Below, one piece after another: positions 39,401 to 49,655 of a DNA stretch of 64,000 nucleotides (position 1 is the first letter of the stretch; the number at the start of each line of letters is the position of its first letter). Source of the DNA: Bugulina stolonifera (Eukaryota > Bryozoa > Gymnolaemata > Cheilostomatida > Bugulidae); assembly GCA_935421135.1 (NCBI GenBank), contig OW285191.1, positions 16,384,700-16,448,699 of the forward strand. The letters are read 5' to 3'. Under the pieces are notes generated by a model. It did no database searches and had not been told where the DNA came from. It saw only the letters and a list, made by a program, of their open reading frames with translations. The position numbers were made by a program, and so were the translations under genes.

Positions 39401-42400
39401 AGCAGCTAGGATTCGGCATGACGCAGCCACATGCGACTTCACATCTATTCAGGATCCCCAGGATGAAGCCTTACGAACAAGATTCATATGTTCAGTAGGA
39501 AATGAAGCCATCTTAAAAGCACTTTTCAAATTGAAAGATGGAGATTTAACTTTCAACAGAGCAATAGAGGTAGCAGCTGAAGCGGAAGAAGCAGCCAAGG
39601 TAGCCAAGGAAACTGTCCATGGAACAACCAGTGCACTACACTTGCTACGGAAGAAGAAGACAACTCCAACAACAAAGACACACTCACAAACAGCTTCACC
39701 ATGTAACTGCTGTGGAAGGACAAATCATAATCAAAGGGACTGCAGATACAAGAACGCTGCATGCAACTACTGCAAGATAACAGGACATCTAGAAGCAGTC
39801 TGCCGCAAGAAGAAGAAGGTGAACTCTCAGCCATTAAATATTGTGAGGGCTCTAAAAACAGTACATGCTGTTCCACAAATTCAAGTAGAATTAATTCTTC
39901 AAGGACAACCACTGCAACTAGAAGTGGACACAGGAGCGGGAGACAACTTTCTATCAGAACACAATTGGAGAAGACTAGGAGCACCTACACTGCAACCACC
40001 ACTGATTCACTATGAGTCAGCTACCCATCACCCGATAGAGATTATAGGCACGTGTACACTCAACACCAAAGTAGGAGGTCAGCAAGAGAAACCCCTTCAT
40101 TTTGTAATCAGCAAAATACCTAATCTCAACCTTCTGGGCAGAGGTGGAATCCAACAGCTAGACATCTCCCTAGATTCTCTGATGCCACAAGCCAATAGAA
40201 GACAACATACAGACGTTCTCACAATCAGCAGCAACCTTAAGGAAGCATGCAGAAGACTAACATCAGAGTTCAAGGATCTCTTCAAGCCAGAATTAGGATG
40301 TCTAAAGGATTTTGAACTAGAAGTGAAGTTCAAACAAGACAGTAAGCCTATTTTCTGCAAACCCCGACCAGTACCATATGCCATCCAAGAAGATTTAGGC
40401 CAAGCGTATGATGCTGGAATCAGTAGAGGAGTCTGGGAACCGGTACAGTTTAACTCTTATGGTACTCCCGTAGTACCAATAAGAAAAGCACAGCTACCTG
40501 GACAACCAAGACGGAAGTTGAGAGTTTGTGGAGACTACTCAGTGACAGTCAACGCACAGCTAGAAGATCATCGTCAGCCAATCCCTTTACCAGAAGAACT
40601 GATGAGGAAGCTAGGAGGCGGACATGGTTTTTCAAAGATTGACTTGGCCGATGCGTACAACCAGATTTGCTTAGCACCAGAAAGTCAAAAGAAACTAGCA
40701 CTCAGCACACACAGAGGAGTCCTATTACAGAAGCGCTTACCTTTTGGAATAAGTTCTGCACCAGGATATTTCCAAGAAATTATGGAGCAACTAACCCAAG
40801 ATCTGCCTGGAGTCGCTGTCTATCTGGATGATATTCTAGTGTCCGGAGCAACAGCAGAAGATCACCTAATCAATCTTCGCAGACTACTTCAACGCCTGCA
40901 AGACCGAGGGTTAAGATGCAATCTCCAGAAATGTGTCTTTGCAGAAGACACAGTAGAATACCTGGGACACCAGCTATCTCAAGAAGGCATAGCAAAAGGA
41001 TCTGGAGTAGAAGATGTAAAGAAGATGCCACCACCCACTGATGTAACAGGTCTACAATCTTTCATGGGTTCCATCCAATTCTACCACAAGTTTCTACCAG
41101 ATCTATCAACAGTCACAGCACCTCTTCAGAAGTTATTAAGAAAAGGAGAGAAATGGCAATGGACACCAATTCAACAAGCAGCATTTTCTCAACTAAAGCA
41201 GATGTTATGCAGTGACCTTGTCCTGGCACATTTTGACCCATCATTAAAGTTAGGCATATCCTGTGATGCATCAGCAGTGGGACTCGGGGTAGTGCTATTC
41301 CATCGATACGGAGATGGATCTGAAAGACCAATTGCCCATGCAAGCAAGACACTGACACAGACTCAACGAGGATACAGCCAAACCCAGAAGGAAGCACTAG
41401 CTATTATCTTTGGCATCACCAAGTTCCATCAGTTCTTATATGGGAGGAAGTTCATACTCATAACGGATCATCGATCTCTACTTACTCTGTTTGGCCCCAA
41501 CAAAGCAACACCGGCTATGGCGGCCAACAGACTCGCCAGATGGGCACTTACACTGAACCAGTATCAGTACTCCATTGAATACAGGAAAACCTCGGAACAT
41601 GGAAATGCAGATGTACTCAGCAGACTACCTAGTGGCCCTGATGCTAAGTTTGATGCAGAAGAAGAAGGAGAAGATATAGACACTGTTTGCTGTATCAAAG
41701 CTATCGGCACACAGCTCTCTCCAACAGAACCTGGAGTGCTGAAGAAAGAAACGGCTAAAGATCCAGTACTAAGCAAAATTATGAGATATACCAGGGAAGG
41801 CTGGCAAGATGAAGAGCGGAATCCATCTCAGAGTGAAGTGAACTTGGAAGGCTACAGCATCAAGGATTTCCAGAAGTTAACTGCATCACTATCAATTGAA
41901 AATGGATGTTTACTATATGGAAGCAGAGTGGTAATTCCCCTATCTCTCCAAAAGGAAGTGTTACAACTGATACATATGGGACATTTTGGCATGCAGAGAA
42001 TGAAGCAACTGGCTCGCACTGCAGTATACTGGCCTCGTATGGACAAGGACATTATGGAGATGACTCAGAAATGCACCACCTGCAGGGAACATCAGAACCA
42101 ACCAACTAAGGCACCAATTCACCCTTGGATGATGCCAGAAAAGCCGTGGAGCAGACTACACATCGACCACGCAATCAACTTCATGGGGACCAATTGGCTG
42201 GTCCTAGTAGATGCTTACACCAAGTATCCTTGTATACATCCAACAAGTTCTACCTCTACCAAAGCAACTACAGACCTACTGGAAAAAGATTTTGCTCACT
42301 TTGGTTACCCTCATACCATAGTCACAGATAATGGAACAAGCTTCACCTCAGACGAGTTTCAGCAGTGGTGTAAGGAGAGGGGAATCATCCACCTACGAGG

Positions 42401-45400
42401 AGCACCTTACCATCCAGCCACTAATGGAGCAGCTGAACGAATGGTGGGATCATTTAAACAGTCTCTAAAGAAGTCTACTCTTTCCACCAACCAAGCTCTT
42501 CAGGAGTTTCTAATGCAATATAGACGAACACCGCTATCCTATGGATTCTCTCCAAGTGAGCTACTGAATGGACGACAGATCAGGACAAAGATAGATGTGC
42601 TGTTACCTTCTCCGGCTCATTTGGCTCAAGGAAAACAAATGCAAGACGTCCAGAGAACCAAGAAGTTACATTGCTATAATGTAGGAACCCCCTGTTATGC
42701 GCTATATTGTGGACCTAGACGAAACAGGCAACCTAAATGGATAGAGGCGGTGGTCACCAAAGTTCTGGGAAGCAGATCGGTAATGGTCAAGATTATGCCA
42801 AGAGGACCAGTCTGGAAAAGGCACATAGATCAGTTACAGCTTCGACATGTCAGTGCAGAGGATGGTGAACCACCAGAAGATATACATATACCTGAATCTC
42901 CTACAAGCAACACTAATAAGCAGAGAAGTACAGAACCTGAACACAATACACCACCAACACCACCGAAGATCAAATACCGGAATCCCAGGATGCCAGACCC
43001 AAGTGCATACACACGTTCTAACCCCAGACGATCCACAAGAAACCGGAAGCCCAAATAAAAGAATAATCAAATTTCAGGAAAGAGGTGTTGAGACATTATA
43101 ATATAATATAATTACTGTTGTGTTTTGTTGGAGTCATCGCCTCCTGTCATGTTATGTGCAAAGCTAGCTTTTGGCTAGAATAGCTTATAGCTGTAAGATA
43201 TTAGATATATTTTTGGGTATATAAACACTTCTGCTATATGGTAAAATCAGAGTTGAGATTGAGCAGTAACATAAGACATTAAATAAACTGTTAGAAGAAT
43301 ACAACAATTAATAAGTTTGTTAGCTCCAAATACAAGGAAAAATAACTCAAAATGTTAATAACACATGCTAGAGTTATTAATACGAATAATTTTAGTGAAG
43401 GGATGCATTTGCTTAGAGCCTGGACTGGCATTAATAGGGAAAACTAACAGCTCTAATGTGTCACCGGTGGCAGGCCATTATACACATAGGCCTACATTTC
43501 TTATAGACCTAATATTGTGAAATTTTCGATAATATACAACTATACACAGGTGACTTGTGACTGTGTAATTTAACCCTACATATAGCCTTAGCATGTTGCA
43601 TTGTATAATCAGTTAAAGATGTGCGAGATACTTTGAGCATGCGATCCCAGTGAGTCAGTCCAGCTACTCAGTGAGTCAGCCATTGAGCCAGATATTAATA
43701 GTGCAAATAACTAAAATTCGGTACAACAGCTAGTAGCTGTCACAGAGGGGGACAGCCACTACAACTACATGTATATGTACATTTGTATATACCAACCTAG
43801 GAAGGCATCCATCAAGTTAGCTACACCTTTCATAGCTTTGTAGAAGATACTGGGCAGCTGCTGTAGACACTCGTGTTGAGTAGGCTCAATCACCTACAGT
43901 AAACAACCATACAATCATGCACATACAGAAATGGGAACTAAGTACAAGTACATAGTGATGGGGAGGCAACTCTTAACTCATAATGAACAACATTTTATAT
44001 TCTAAAACCTAGAAGGTTCTGGCAATTTTTTGGGAAAAAGAAACCTTTTGTCTGAAGTCTTCTTTCAAACATTGCACGATTGGGTCATTCTTCTCTTGGG
44101 ACAGACTAGAACGGGTGACTCAGTTGAGCTAAGATTCGCAAGTGAGCCGACATACATGTAAAAGGGCTTGCAGAGTACGCACCTTCTCACTAGTGAGGGC
44201 ATGGTGTAGGAACTTAGGCGTCTCACTAATTATCTCCACTCTGCAGAGATCCACTGGGTTACTGAGTATGTGGAGGAATCTGAACCAGCACTGTACCAGA
44301 CAGTCATCATTCAGCTTACTCACACAGTCCTTGGTGAGTGCACTCACCACTGACTTGTCATTTGATCCTACCAATGTACAGCAGGTAAAGATATAATTGA
44401 CACTGTATACTGTACTTGTACCTACTGATTGTATTGACTGTGTGCCAGGATATAGCACATATGAATACTGGAGTTGTCCCACTACGCTGACATGTGATAT
44501 GAGTACGCAAGCATACTGAAAGTATATTAATGATGGCTGCACCTCATATACTATAAGGTTTACATTTAAACAACATATTAACATGTATACTACACACCTT
44601 CTGTTCTATTCATTAGCTGTGTATGTCAGTACTCAGTACTGCACTGCTTATTGAATAAAAAGCATGTGCATAAGTAATTAGGATAACCTTATGGTTAAGA
44701 TCCAATGTGGTTACCTATGACTAGGGGTGGATGGTCAGGCCCGTATAGCTTTACTAGGAGAGGGCCAGTAAGAGCATAGTTTATTCTACACCACTGAGTG
44801 ATGACGGCCTCATGGTGTCTCCAGTTGGCACACATATCTCTAAACGTCCTCCACAGAGACGGGACAGGAAATGATGCAGAACACGCCAACAACCACATCT
44901 CAAAGAGTACAGAGACCATCCTCTCTGACAATTCATCACTGATACCGTCTGAAATGGAATTATGGAATATGATACATTTTTACACTAGACTGCACAATTA
45001 TGTCGTTCTATGTCTAAATATTTCTATGCATGCTGCTCAGCTGAAGCAGTTACTGCTTGTATACTATTTACTGTTTGTATGCCATGTATTGCATATATTA
45101 ACACAGGTATGCTACAACATTAGCACAACAAATATAACTTCAATGTGCAACCTAACATTGCATAGGGAATATGTATAATGGACAAATATCTATTATAACT
45201 TCAAAAAGAGCGGGATAAACTAAATCAGTCTTGGAGAAAATAAATAGGTCAATGGTCTGTATCCATACAACATTGAGACACGATGTACACCCCACAATTG
45301 AATCTAGTACTACTGCGTATGGAGCAAGGACTTACATTCTAATTAATATGCAGCAAAACTTATTGACTGCAAGCCGTCAATACAGCATTGAGCAAAGCAT

Positions 45401-47609
45401 GTCTATGAAAGATCATGTTGGCAAAGGTTTAGAGATGAGAGTATATTATATGTATATCTTTATTAGGTCAGATTGCTACAAGGCACAAGCTTATCAAGAG
45501 GCAGATATCAAACAGGCTCCCATCAAATCAGCTCAGGTTACATCAACACAAATGGTTTAGATATCATCTACAGAATCACATGTGATTAAGATGGCAGACA
45601 ATGCTACCAGCAAAGTGAAAACACTTGTAGTGACACCATCCTGCAGGTCAAGGTCACTTTGAGCTATTATCTGGGAACTGAATGATCGGAATTGCTCTAA
45701 AAGTCTGATTTTATAGTAGCACCTGAGCTTACTGATGGAAGACGGTTTCATACAACCAGTAAATCTGTATTATTATAGGCCTTTATGAAATGGCTTGATT
45801 AGTGTTGGTTTATACGTCATATTGTATCTGATAGCTAGAGCTAAAGAGGATACCCGTACATACATATTATGTAAATACAGGAAACTAATAACTTAAATCA
45901 GGAATGCATACAATATATAACGTAGTTTACATGTATATACATACCATCATGAACTGGAACACAAAGTATCAGAATGTTAAAATAATATATACGTGTCAAA
46001 ACACTGGTAACACAAAATGATGAAGACCATCAGGGGCATAAATAAATATGCCAAACTAAACTATAAGACTGTTGTGTAACCCTAGTCTGGAGACAAGAGT
46101 ACAAAAACATATAGCTATTTAGTTTTTATTTAGTGATTTAAACCCATTGCTCAGCATAATCAAAAATATAATGTACAGTTCTCATATAGTCATATTTTAA
46201 AACGTAGAAGCCAGAAATATACATGTAATATGGTTCATCATCACATTAAACCTGGGAATTCCACACATATCATACTATTAACTACATGTATATAATATTA
46301 CATACACACTATACTACTAACTACATATATCGTGTATATAATATTTAATGTGAATAAAGAAACTGAATAACCAGAGTGCAAACACTGACCTTTCTCACGA
46401 GGAGGGGCTAGTAGAGTGTCTGTAGTGGCCAGTAAGAACTTAAGAACAGCCTCCCATATTTCCCTGTTGAGAGAAGAAGATTCTTTGGCTATATTCTCCA
46501 GTATTCTCAGAGCTCTATGACACAGCATAGCCTGTCTACTAACCTGGTCTGAACCTGTTCACACGGCAAACAAAAGTGTGTGATGTCTGTCAAAATAATA
46601 TTATGCTTTAGCTTACCACTTCACAAATTATGGCTACAGTAAAACTGTAAATATTGAAATGATTCACATATGTACATGTAACTAACACCACCATATGAGT
46701 TAATACATGAGTTAATACCATTGTAAGATCAATAATATCTAATAATCGGTACTCTGAGAGCGAGATATGCAATTAATATATAAACAATTCGAAATCATGA
46801 TATTCCACATGTAAAGCTATGACACGACAATTAAGACATGCATACAAGTATATAGTCCACTTGCACTATGGTGATACCCTGTATATGAAATCACAGGTAA
46901 ATCAGCACTTACTAGATTTCTCACGAGGTACAAACAAATTGTAGAGATGAGAGAGCATTTTAGTTGAGTAGGTGACTGGGGCCTCTATCACAGGTTTGGG
47001 TACACATAATTTCTTCTTAACCAGGGAACCCGACAACCACTCACAGTATATATTCACACATTCTTTCAAGATATCATGCTCTGTGAAGGGCAAGGTCAAA
47101 CCTTGGCATATCACCTTAAAATGTAAGAAATAGATTAAAACACATGTATTGGAGTCGCTCAAAACTTGATAGGTTTATAGTTATACCACTAAAATCACCC
47201 TTGCACAAGTAGCTACAGTCCTATAATGATTGTCTAATGCAGTTATATATAAAGGAAATTCTTTAGCATTTCGAGTGTCGACTGTTCTAACATTAATTAT
47301 ATATATGATATTGATGAAAATAAAAAGTTAACAAGTAAATAATTTTTACAATGTGCACAGACTTAGCAATTGCGAAAAATCAAATCTTTCCCAACTGCAG
47401 TTATTTACCTCCATTGTCCAGTTGACTTCCTCTGGAGTGTGTAGTTTACTAGGTTGATCATTACTGTTAATACTTAGACCTTGTGATATAGTTTTGACGA
47501 TAGGTACAATGATGTCTTTACTGACAGCTGCTGGAAATCTCTTGAGGACACTGGCATGACTATTATCACTTTGTATGTTGGTCTGCAGGGAGACCCACTC
47601 CGAGTACAT
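24403..47609 (-). CDS. RALGAPB: Ral GTPase-activating protein subunit beta
   Basis: Coding exons in order: 47609-47409, 47114-46913, 46554-46390, 44948-44715, 44367-44183, 43893-43797, 37927-37775, 35669-35439, 35245-35046, 34131-33989, 33871-33768, 33254-33138, 32619-32398, 32114-31889, 31267-31126, 30993-30886, 30708-30558, 30444-30201, 30020-29798, 29636-29469, 29310-29163, 28955-28812, 28470-27676, 27547-27374, 26722-26540, 25652-25529, 25393-25277, 24517-24403. All phases agree; 5316 nt, about 1771 residues against about 1494 in human. It starts MYSEW as in vertebrates. Diagnostic blocks include [70 protein letters not shown] and [14 protein letters not shown]. With an alpha subunit the family inactivates RalA/RalB. 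The extra length is two exons (28470-27676 and 27547-27374) rich in Ser and basic residues. The acceptor at 28470 is weak and is the least certain junction. Confidence 0.92.
24552..25165. repeat. 12-bp G-rich minisatellite (GTGTGGGGTATA)n
   Basis: About 50 copies of a 12-bp unit, GTGTGGGGTATA or GTGTGGGGCATA, with TGTA variants, fill the last RALGAPB intron. A GGGG run recurs every 12 bases on the plus strand, which is the RALGAPB template strand. ORFs of [12 protein letters not shown] type are repeat shadows. Confidence 0.95.
25683..26530. repeat. three abutting minisatellites in one RALGAPB intron
   Basis: 25683-26075: 30-bp unit around TCATTCACCCTAATGAATTG. 26120-26275: 20-bp unit TCACCTAACACTAGGTAAAA. 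26364-26530: 20-bp unit CACCTAATGTACATGTCATA, running to 10 bases from the exon at 26540. All share a CACCTAA/CACCCTAA core, suggesting stepwise birth of one array from another. Confidence 0.93.
31296..31545. repeat. 31-bp minisatellite, about eight copies
   Basis: The unit of 31 bp (with TAAACTATTAATATATGTAC) repeats with few changes in the RALGAPB intron between exons 31267-31126 and 32114-31889. Confidence 0.9.
33294..33735. repeat. 47-bp duplication and TATA/CATG-type repeats
   Basis: A 47-bp segment starting ACATAATGATGTAT is duplicated at 33296 and 33343. From about 33540 to 33735 a loose repeat of GTATGTATAATATACACTTG with GTACGTATATACATGTA follows. Both are in the RALGAPB intron between exons 33871-33768 and 33254-33138. 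Confidence 0.85.
33932..34022. repeat. RALGAPB: tandem duplication of a RALGAPB exon end and its splice donor
   Basis: Positions 33932-33971 repeat 33983-34022 (offset 51 bp) with three or four substitutions. The second copy is the 3' end of exon 34131-33989 with its GTAAGT donor; the first lies just inside the intron and carries an equally good donor. Use of the inner donor would add 51 nt but read CAG TAA, an immediate stop. Confidence 0.8.
34368..34905. repeat. 34/29-bp minisatellite containing AGAGGACAACTCC
   Basis: Units alternate between 34-bp forms (with CCAGCATCAGTAATACAATA) and a shorter form (CCAGTATAGTAATACAATA), all holding GAAAGAGGACAACTCC. That core matches one arm of the dispersed hairpin family at 18735-19045. 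It lies in the RALGAPB intron between exons 35245-35046 and 34131-33989. Confidence 0.92.
37375..37710. repeat. 15/21-bp minisatellite of CATAACTAGTAGTAC type
   Basis: A 15-bp unit (ACCATAACTAGTAGT) is followed by 21-bp units (with CATAACTAGTACATGTAGTA). Both are built from ACTAGT and TACATGTA palindromes. It lies 65 bases downstream of RALGAPB exon 37927-37775. Confidence 0.92.
38548..38768 (+). repeat. 5' LTR of the Gypsy element
   Basis: 221 bp, TGTTGAGACA to AATACAACA, identical as read to the copy at 43086-43306. It contains the TATA box and AATAAA signal. Confidence 0.95.
38773..38785 (+). other. primer-binding site (tRNA-Ser)
   Basis: TGGCGACGAGGAT starts four bases after the 5' LTR. 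It is complementary to the CCA-tailed 3' end of tRNAs beginning GACGAGG (serine, GCT anticodon), recalled from animal tRNA sequences. Confidence 0.75.
38865..43058 (+). CDS. Gag-Pol polyprotein of the Gypsy element
   Basis: One uninterrupted frame of 1397 residues. The N-terminus has a Gln-rich coiled coil made by a 21-nt tandem repeat (KEQMEQQ units), then a capsid-like Gag region. Two CCHC knuckles lie at residues 280-293 and 300-313. Protease has DTGA at 355-358. Reverse transcriptase has YLDD at 653-656. RNase H covers about 795-905. Integrase has an HHCC zinc site at about 1036-1073 and catalytic D1101, D1155 and E1191 (D-35-E). The tail is Pro-rich. There is no envelope gene. Gag and Pol are fused in one frame without a shift, and no stop or frameshift is seen, so the element looks autonomous. 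Confidence 0.96.
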   Translation: MATTTEQLVTLLAQQIAQQKEQMEQQKEQMEQQKEQMEQQKEHLERQLEEQRSQHAEQMKLLAQSTGRQVQTTPSFTAFNPNTELWTDYFSRFTTFIQAQSITDEKVPQVFLTNQSTDIYKQLKDWTEQQPRKDIQKLEMEEIYNYMMTQYNPRTFIIRERYRFWSDMNRKPGETIPELAARIRHDAATCDFTSIQDPQDEALRTRFICSVGNEAILKALFKLKDGDLTFNRAIEVAAEAEEAAKVAKETVHGTTSALHLLRKKKTTPTTKTHSQTASPCNCCGRTNHNQRDCRYKNAACNYCKITGHLEAVCRKKKKVNSQPLNIVRALKTVHAVPQIQVELILQGQPLQLEVDTGAGDNFLSEHNWRRLGAPTLQPPLIHYESATHHPIEIIGTCTLNTKVGGQQEKPLHFVISKIPNLNLLGRGGIQQLDISLDSLMPQANRRQHTDVLTISSNLKEACRRLTSEFKDLFKPELGCLKDFELEVKFKQDSKPIFCKPRPVPYAIQEDLGQAYDAGISRGVWEPVQFNSYGTPVVPIRKAQLPGQPRRKLRVCGDYSVTVNAQLEDHRQPIPLPEELMRKLGGGHGFSKIDLADAYNQICLAPESQKKLALSTHRGVLLQKRLPFGISSAPGYFQEIMEQLTQDLPGVAVYLDDILVSGATAEDHLINLRRLLQRLQDRGLRCNLQKCVFAEDTVEYLGHQLSQEGIAKGSGVEDVKKMPPPTDVTGLQSFMGSIQFYHKFLPDLSTVTAPLQKLLRKGEKWQWTPIQQAAFSQLKQMLCSDLVLAHFDPSLKLGISCDASAVGLGVVLFHRYGDGSERPIAHASKTLTQTQRGYSQTQKEALAIIFGITKFHQFLYGRKFILITDHRSLLTLFGPNKATPAMAANRLARWALTLNQYQYSIEYRKTSEHGNADVLSRLPSGPDAKFDAEEEGEDIDTVCCIKAIGTQLSPTEPGVLKKETAKDPVLSKIMRYTREGWQDEERNPSQSEVNLEGYSIKDFQKLTASLSIENGCLLYGSRVVIPLSLQKEVLQLIHMGHFGMQRMKQLARTAVYWPRMDKDIMEMTQKCTTCREHQNQPTKAPIHPWMMPEKPWSRLHIDHAINFMGTNWLVLVDAYTKYPCIHPTSSTSTKATTDLLEKDFAHFGYPHTIVTDNGTSFTSDEFQQWCKERGIIHLRGAPYHPATNGAAERMVGSFKQSLKKSTLSTNQALQEFLMQYRRTPLSYGFSPSELLNGRQIRTKIDVLLPSPAHLAQGKQMQDVQRTKKLHCYNVGTPCYALYCGPRRNRQPKWIEAVVTKVLGSRSVMVKIMPRGPVWKRHIDQLQLRHVSAEDGEPPEDIHIPESPTSNTNKQRSTEPEHNTPPTPPKIKYRNPRMPDPSAYTRSNPRRSTRNRKPK
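43086..43306 (+). repeat. 3' LTR of the Gypsy element
   Basis: 221 bp, preceded directly by the purine tract AGGAAAGAGG and followed by the target duplication ATTAA. Confidence 0.95.
43307..43796. other. RALGAPB intron remainder right of the Gypsy element
   Basis: AT-rich intron sequence between the element's target duplication and RALGAPB exon 43893-43797. Nothing else is visible. Confidence 0.5.
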
Positions 47610-47615
47610 GATAGC

Positions 47616-48133
47616 TCTATAAATATTATATCATAAATGACTCCTTATATTCCTACAGAATATAAACATGCGATGCATTTGCATAATTTTCAAATGATTA
47701 TCAGACAAGGGAGCTGGGGTTATCGACTACGGTTAGTTAACTATGAACGTTGGTGCCAGTGGTTTTCCAGTGATAAATAACTCTGAGCAGCTGATGCTAT
47801 TCGACTGGTATATGCACAATGACATTTTAATTTGTATTTTCCACAGAAGAGAACACCTAGCATTATAATTATAATTATATTATTATTGTTATTATTAATT
47901 ATAATTATAATAAATAAAGCAAATAAATGAGAATTTTTATTTAAATTGAGATGGAGGTGCCTTCTTTAAATGAGCTGCAATCATCCAAGGGAAGGTTACA
48001 CATTAAACAAATCCAATATGAAATTGAATTCCAAAGACAAAATAATGAAAATAAAAAGTAACTACTAAATTTAAATTAAATAGATCAATGCAACTAGAAC
48101 TACAGTCTACAAATCTACAAAATAAAACTTACC
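47616..48133 (-). other. probable 5' UTR intron of RALGAPB
   Basis: The exon with the start codon begins at 47616, seven bases before the ATG, after a TTTATAG acceptor. Upstream, a good donor (GGTAAG on the minus strand) ends a likely non-coding first exon at 48133. The transcription start was not located; it should lie between 48133 and the LTR element at 48659. A perfect AT-rich stretch (ATAATTATAATTATATTATT) sits near 47862. Confidence 0.5.
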
Positions 48134-48658
48134 CGCAGAGTAAATCTACTAGTAGCTTGTGTCCTTCAAAGCACGCATTAACACAAAAAGCTAAGCATTA
48201 ATTATATAATTTAATGATAAAGTTAACAATAATAATTGCCATGATTAGTCTAAAGAATACTAAAATTAAATCAAAAATTCGTCTAGGTTCTTCACCGGAA
48301 ATTTAGTACTATAGACACCAAAACAAGTCGCTACACTAGCGTGTTTCACAGATTACTTCCGTAAAATAATAGAGGTTTAATGTTGTCCAAACGTTATTAC
48401 AACACATTTTATGATTTATGGTTAGAAGCAGAGAAATATTTTACTAAACTCCTTTCATAAAATAAAGAAGACAACTCCAATAGTTTTCTAGCAAAATTTG
48501 CAGGACTATAATTATTATAATTATAATGCACTAGGTGACTAGGATTAGTTAGTGCACGGGCACTGCAACAGTCCATTTATTATTGGAAGGAGATTCGAAA
48601 TAACTGCAAACGAATTTAATATTATTATTCAATGGGTTCGATTACTACAGTATAATAT
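48134..48658. other. region upstream of RALGAPB, up to the LTR element
   Basis: This should contain the RALGAPB promoter and first exon (minus strand). It is AT-rich, with an AAGACAACTCC half-site at about 48468, and no clear TATA box. The LTR element transcribes away from it. Confidence 0.4.
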
Positions 48659-49321
48659 TGTGATGGTACGCCCAGTCGTATCTTACATCTGACACTCATT
48701 ATTGCGTGCATACATGTATATATCTGCTTGTACTTTACTCTTATATTGTTATATATGATTGTATGATTATTTCTAAGTCTTTTAATGCCTTTTATACCCA
48801 TGTACAGAGGCCCGACCTCTCAGAATCCATTGATATTCATTTTGTACATGAATTGGACCATTATAAGCAACTTTTGTAGAACCCGACCTATTTTGGGTCG
48901 GCCGTCGGGCTTCCGGCGGCCATCTTGTTGCGCAACTTCCGGACGACCACACGTCGTCTTTTCCCGACGTCACGTCGGCCGGAAGTCCTTATACTATATA
49001 AAGGGCACTGTTTTACTGTTCATTGTCTCAGTCTACACTTGGCTTTCAATAAAGACACATCTATACTTGATACAGGGACTTTCTCTTCCTTTTACTAGGT
49101 CATTCGCTTTGCGAACCGCCTACTAGGTTGAACTACTCTCTTTCACTGTATAGTCTGAAGGTCGGACTTGAGATCAGATGGGTCGTCTTTGGTAGTATTT
49201 GGGCTACTGAGACCGCTCGATCTTTCATGTAATGCGAAGTCCTATTACCACTCATAGGCACTTCATTTCTGGGTCGATAGTCGTCCAAGGACGACCGCAC
49301 CAAATCACAGAAACCATTACA
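48659..49321 (+). repeat. 5' LTR of the pol-less element
   Basis: 663 bp. A TATATAAAG box lies near 48996 and AATAAA at about 49048, so R and U5 follow. Upstream are ACTTCCGG and CCGGAAG (ETS-type), GGCGGCCATCTTG (reverse of a YY1-type site) and the palindrome CGACGTCACGTCG. A 113-residue ORF inside is also present in the other LTR and is not thought to be a gene. Confidence 0.93.
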
Positions 49322-49655
49322 TTGGTGGCAGCAGTGGGATTCTAAGGTCGTACTCTTACGATACGAAGAGAAGGAAGGTGACCTCGGCCTCGGGTGACCG
49401 ACCGACCTCATTCTTCAATACTTCTACGGCGATTTAGGACTCGGACCCGGGAACCTTGGATACGAGAAGGTGACAAACGCTAAAGTGCACCCATAATTCT
49501 CGTGGTTCCGCTGGATGTAGCCCGACCTACGCCGGATCTTCAATCAAAGACCGACCTCGGATCCAGAACAGATTGACGGTACTCAGTACGACCATTAGGC
49601 CGACACGGCCTAACAAACCAAAGCAGTTTTACTCACTACCCGACACCCTACCGAC

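Larger units (their letters stand above)
38548..43306 (+). mobile_element. intact Gypsy (Ty3-type) LTR retrotransposon
   Basis: LTRs of 221 bp at 38548-38768 and 43086-43306 begin TG, end CA and read identical. ATTAA flanks both sides (38543-38547 and 43307-43311), a 5-bp target duplication. The primer-binding site TGGCGACGAGGAT at 38773-38785 fits the 3' end of a tRNA-Ser (GCT type). A purine tract AGGAAAGAGG at 43076-43085 abuts the 3' LTR. The LTR has a TATATAAAC box near 38680 and AATAAA near 38744. It sits antisense in a RALGAPB intron. Identical LTRs mean a recent insertion that could still be active. Confidence 0.96.

Noticed and set aside
45231..45560. 109-codon plus-strand ORF between RALGAPB exons
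   Set aside because: It lies antisense in an intron with no recognisable domain and no promoter or splice evidence.
48785..49126. 113-codon ORF repeated at 53230-53571
   Set aside because: Both copies lie within the LTRs and cross the TATA box and polyadenylation signal, so they are LTR shadows.
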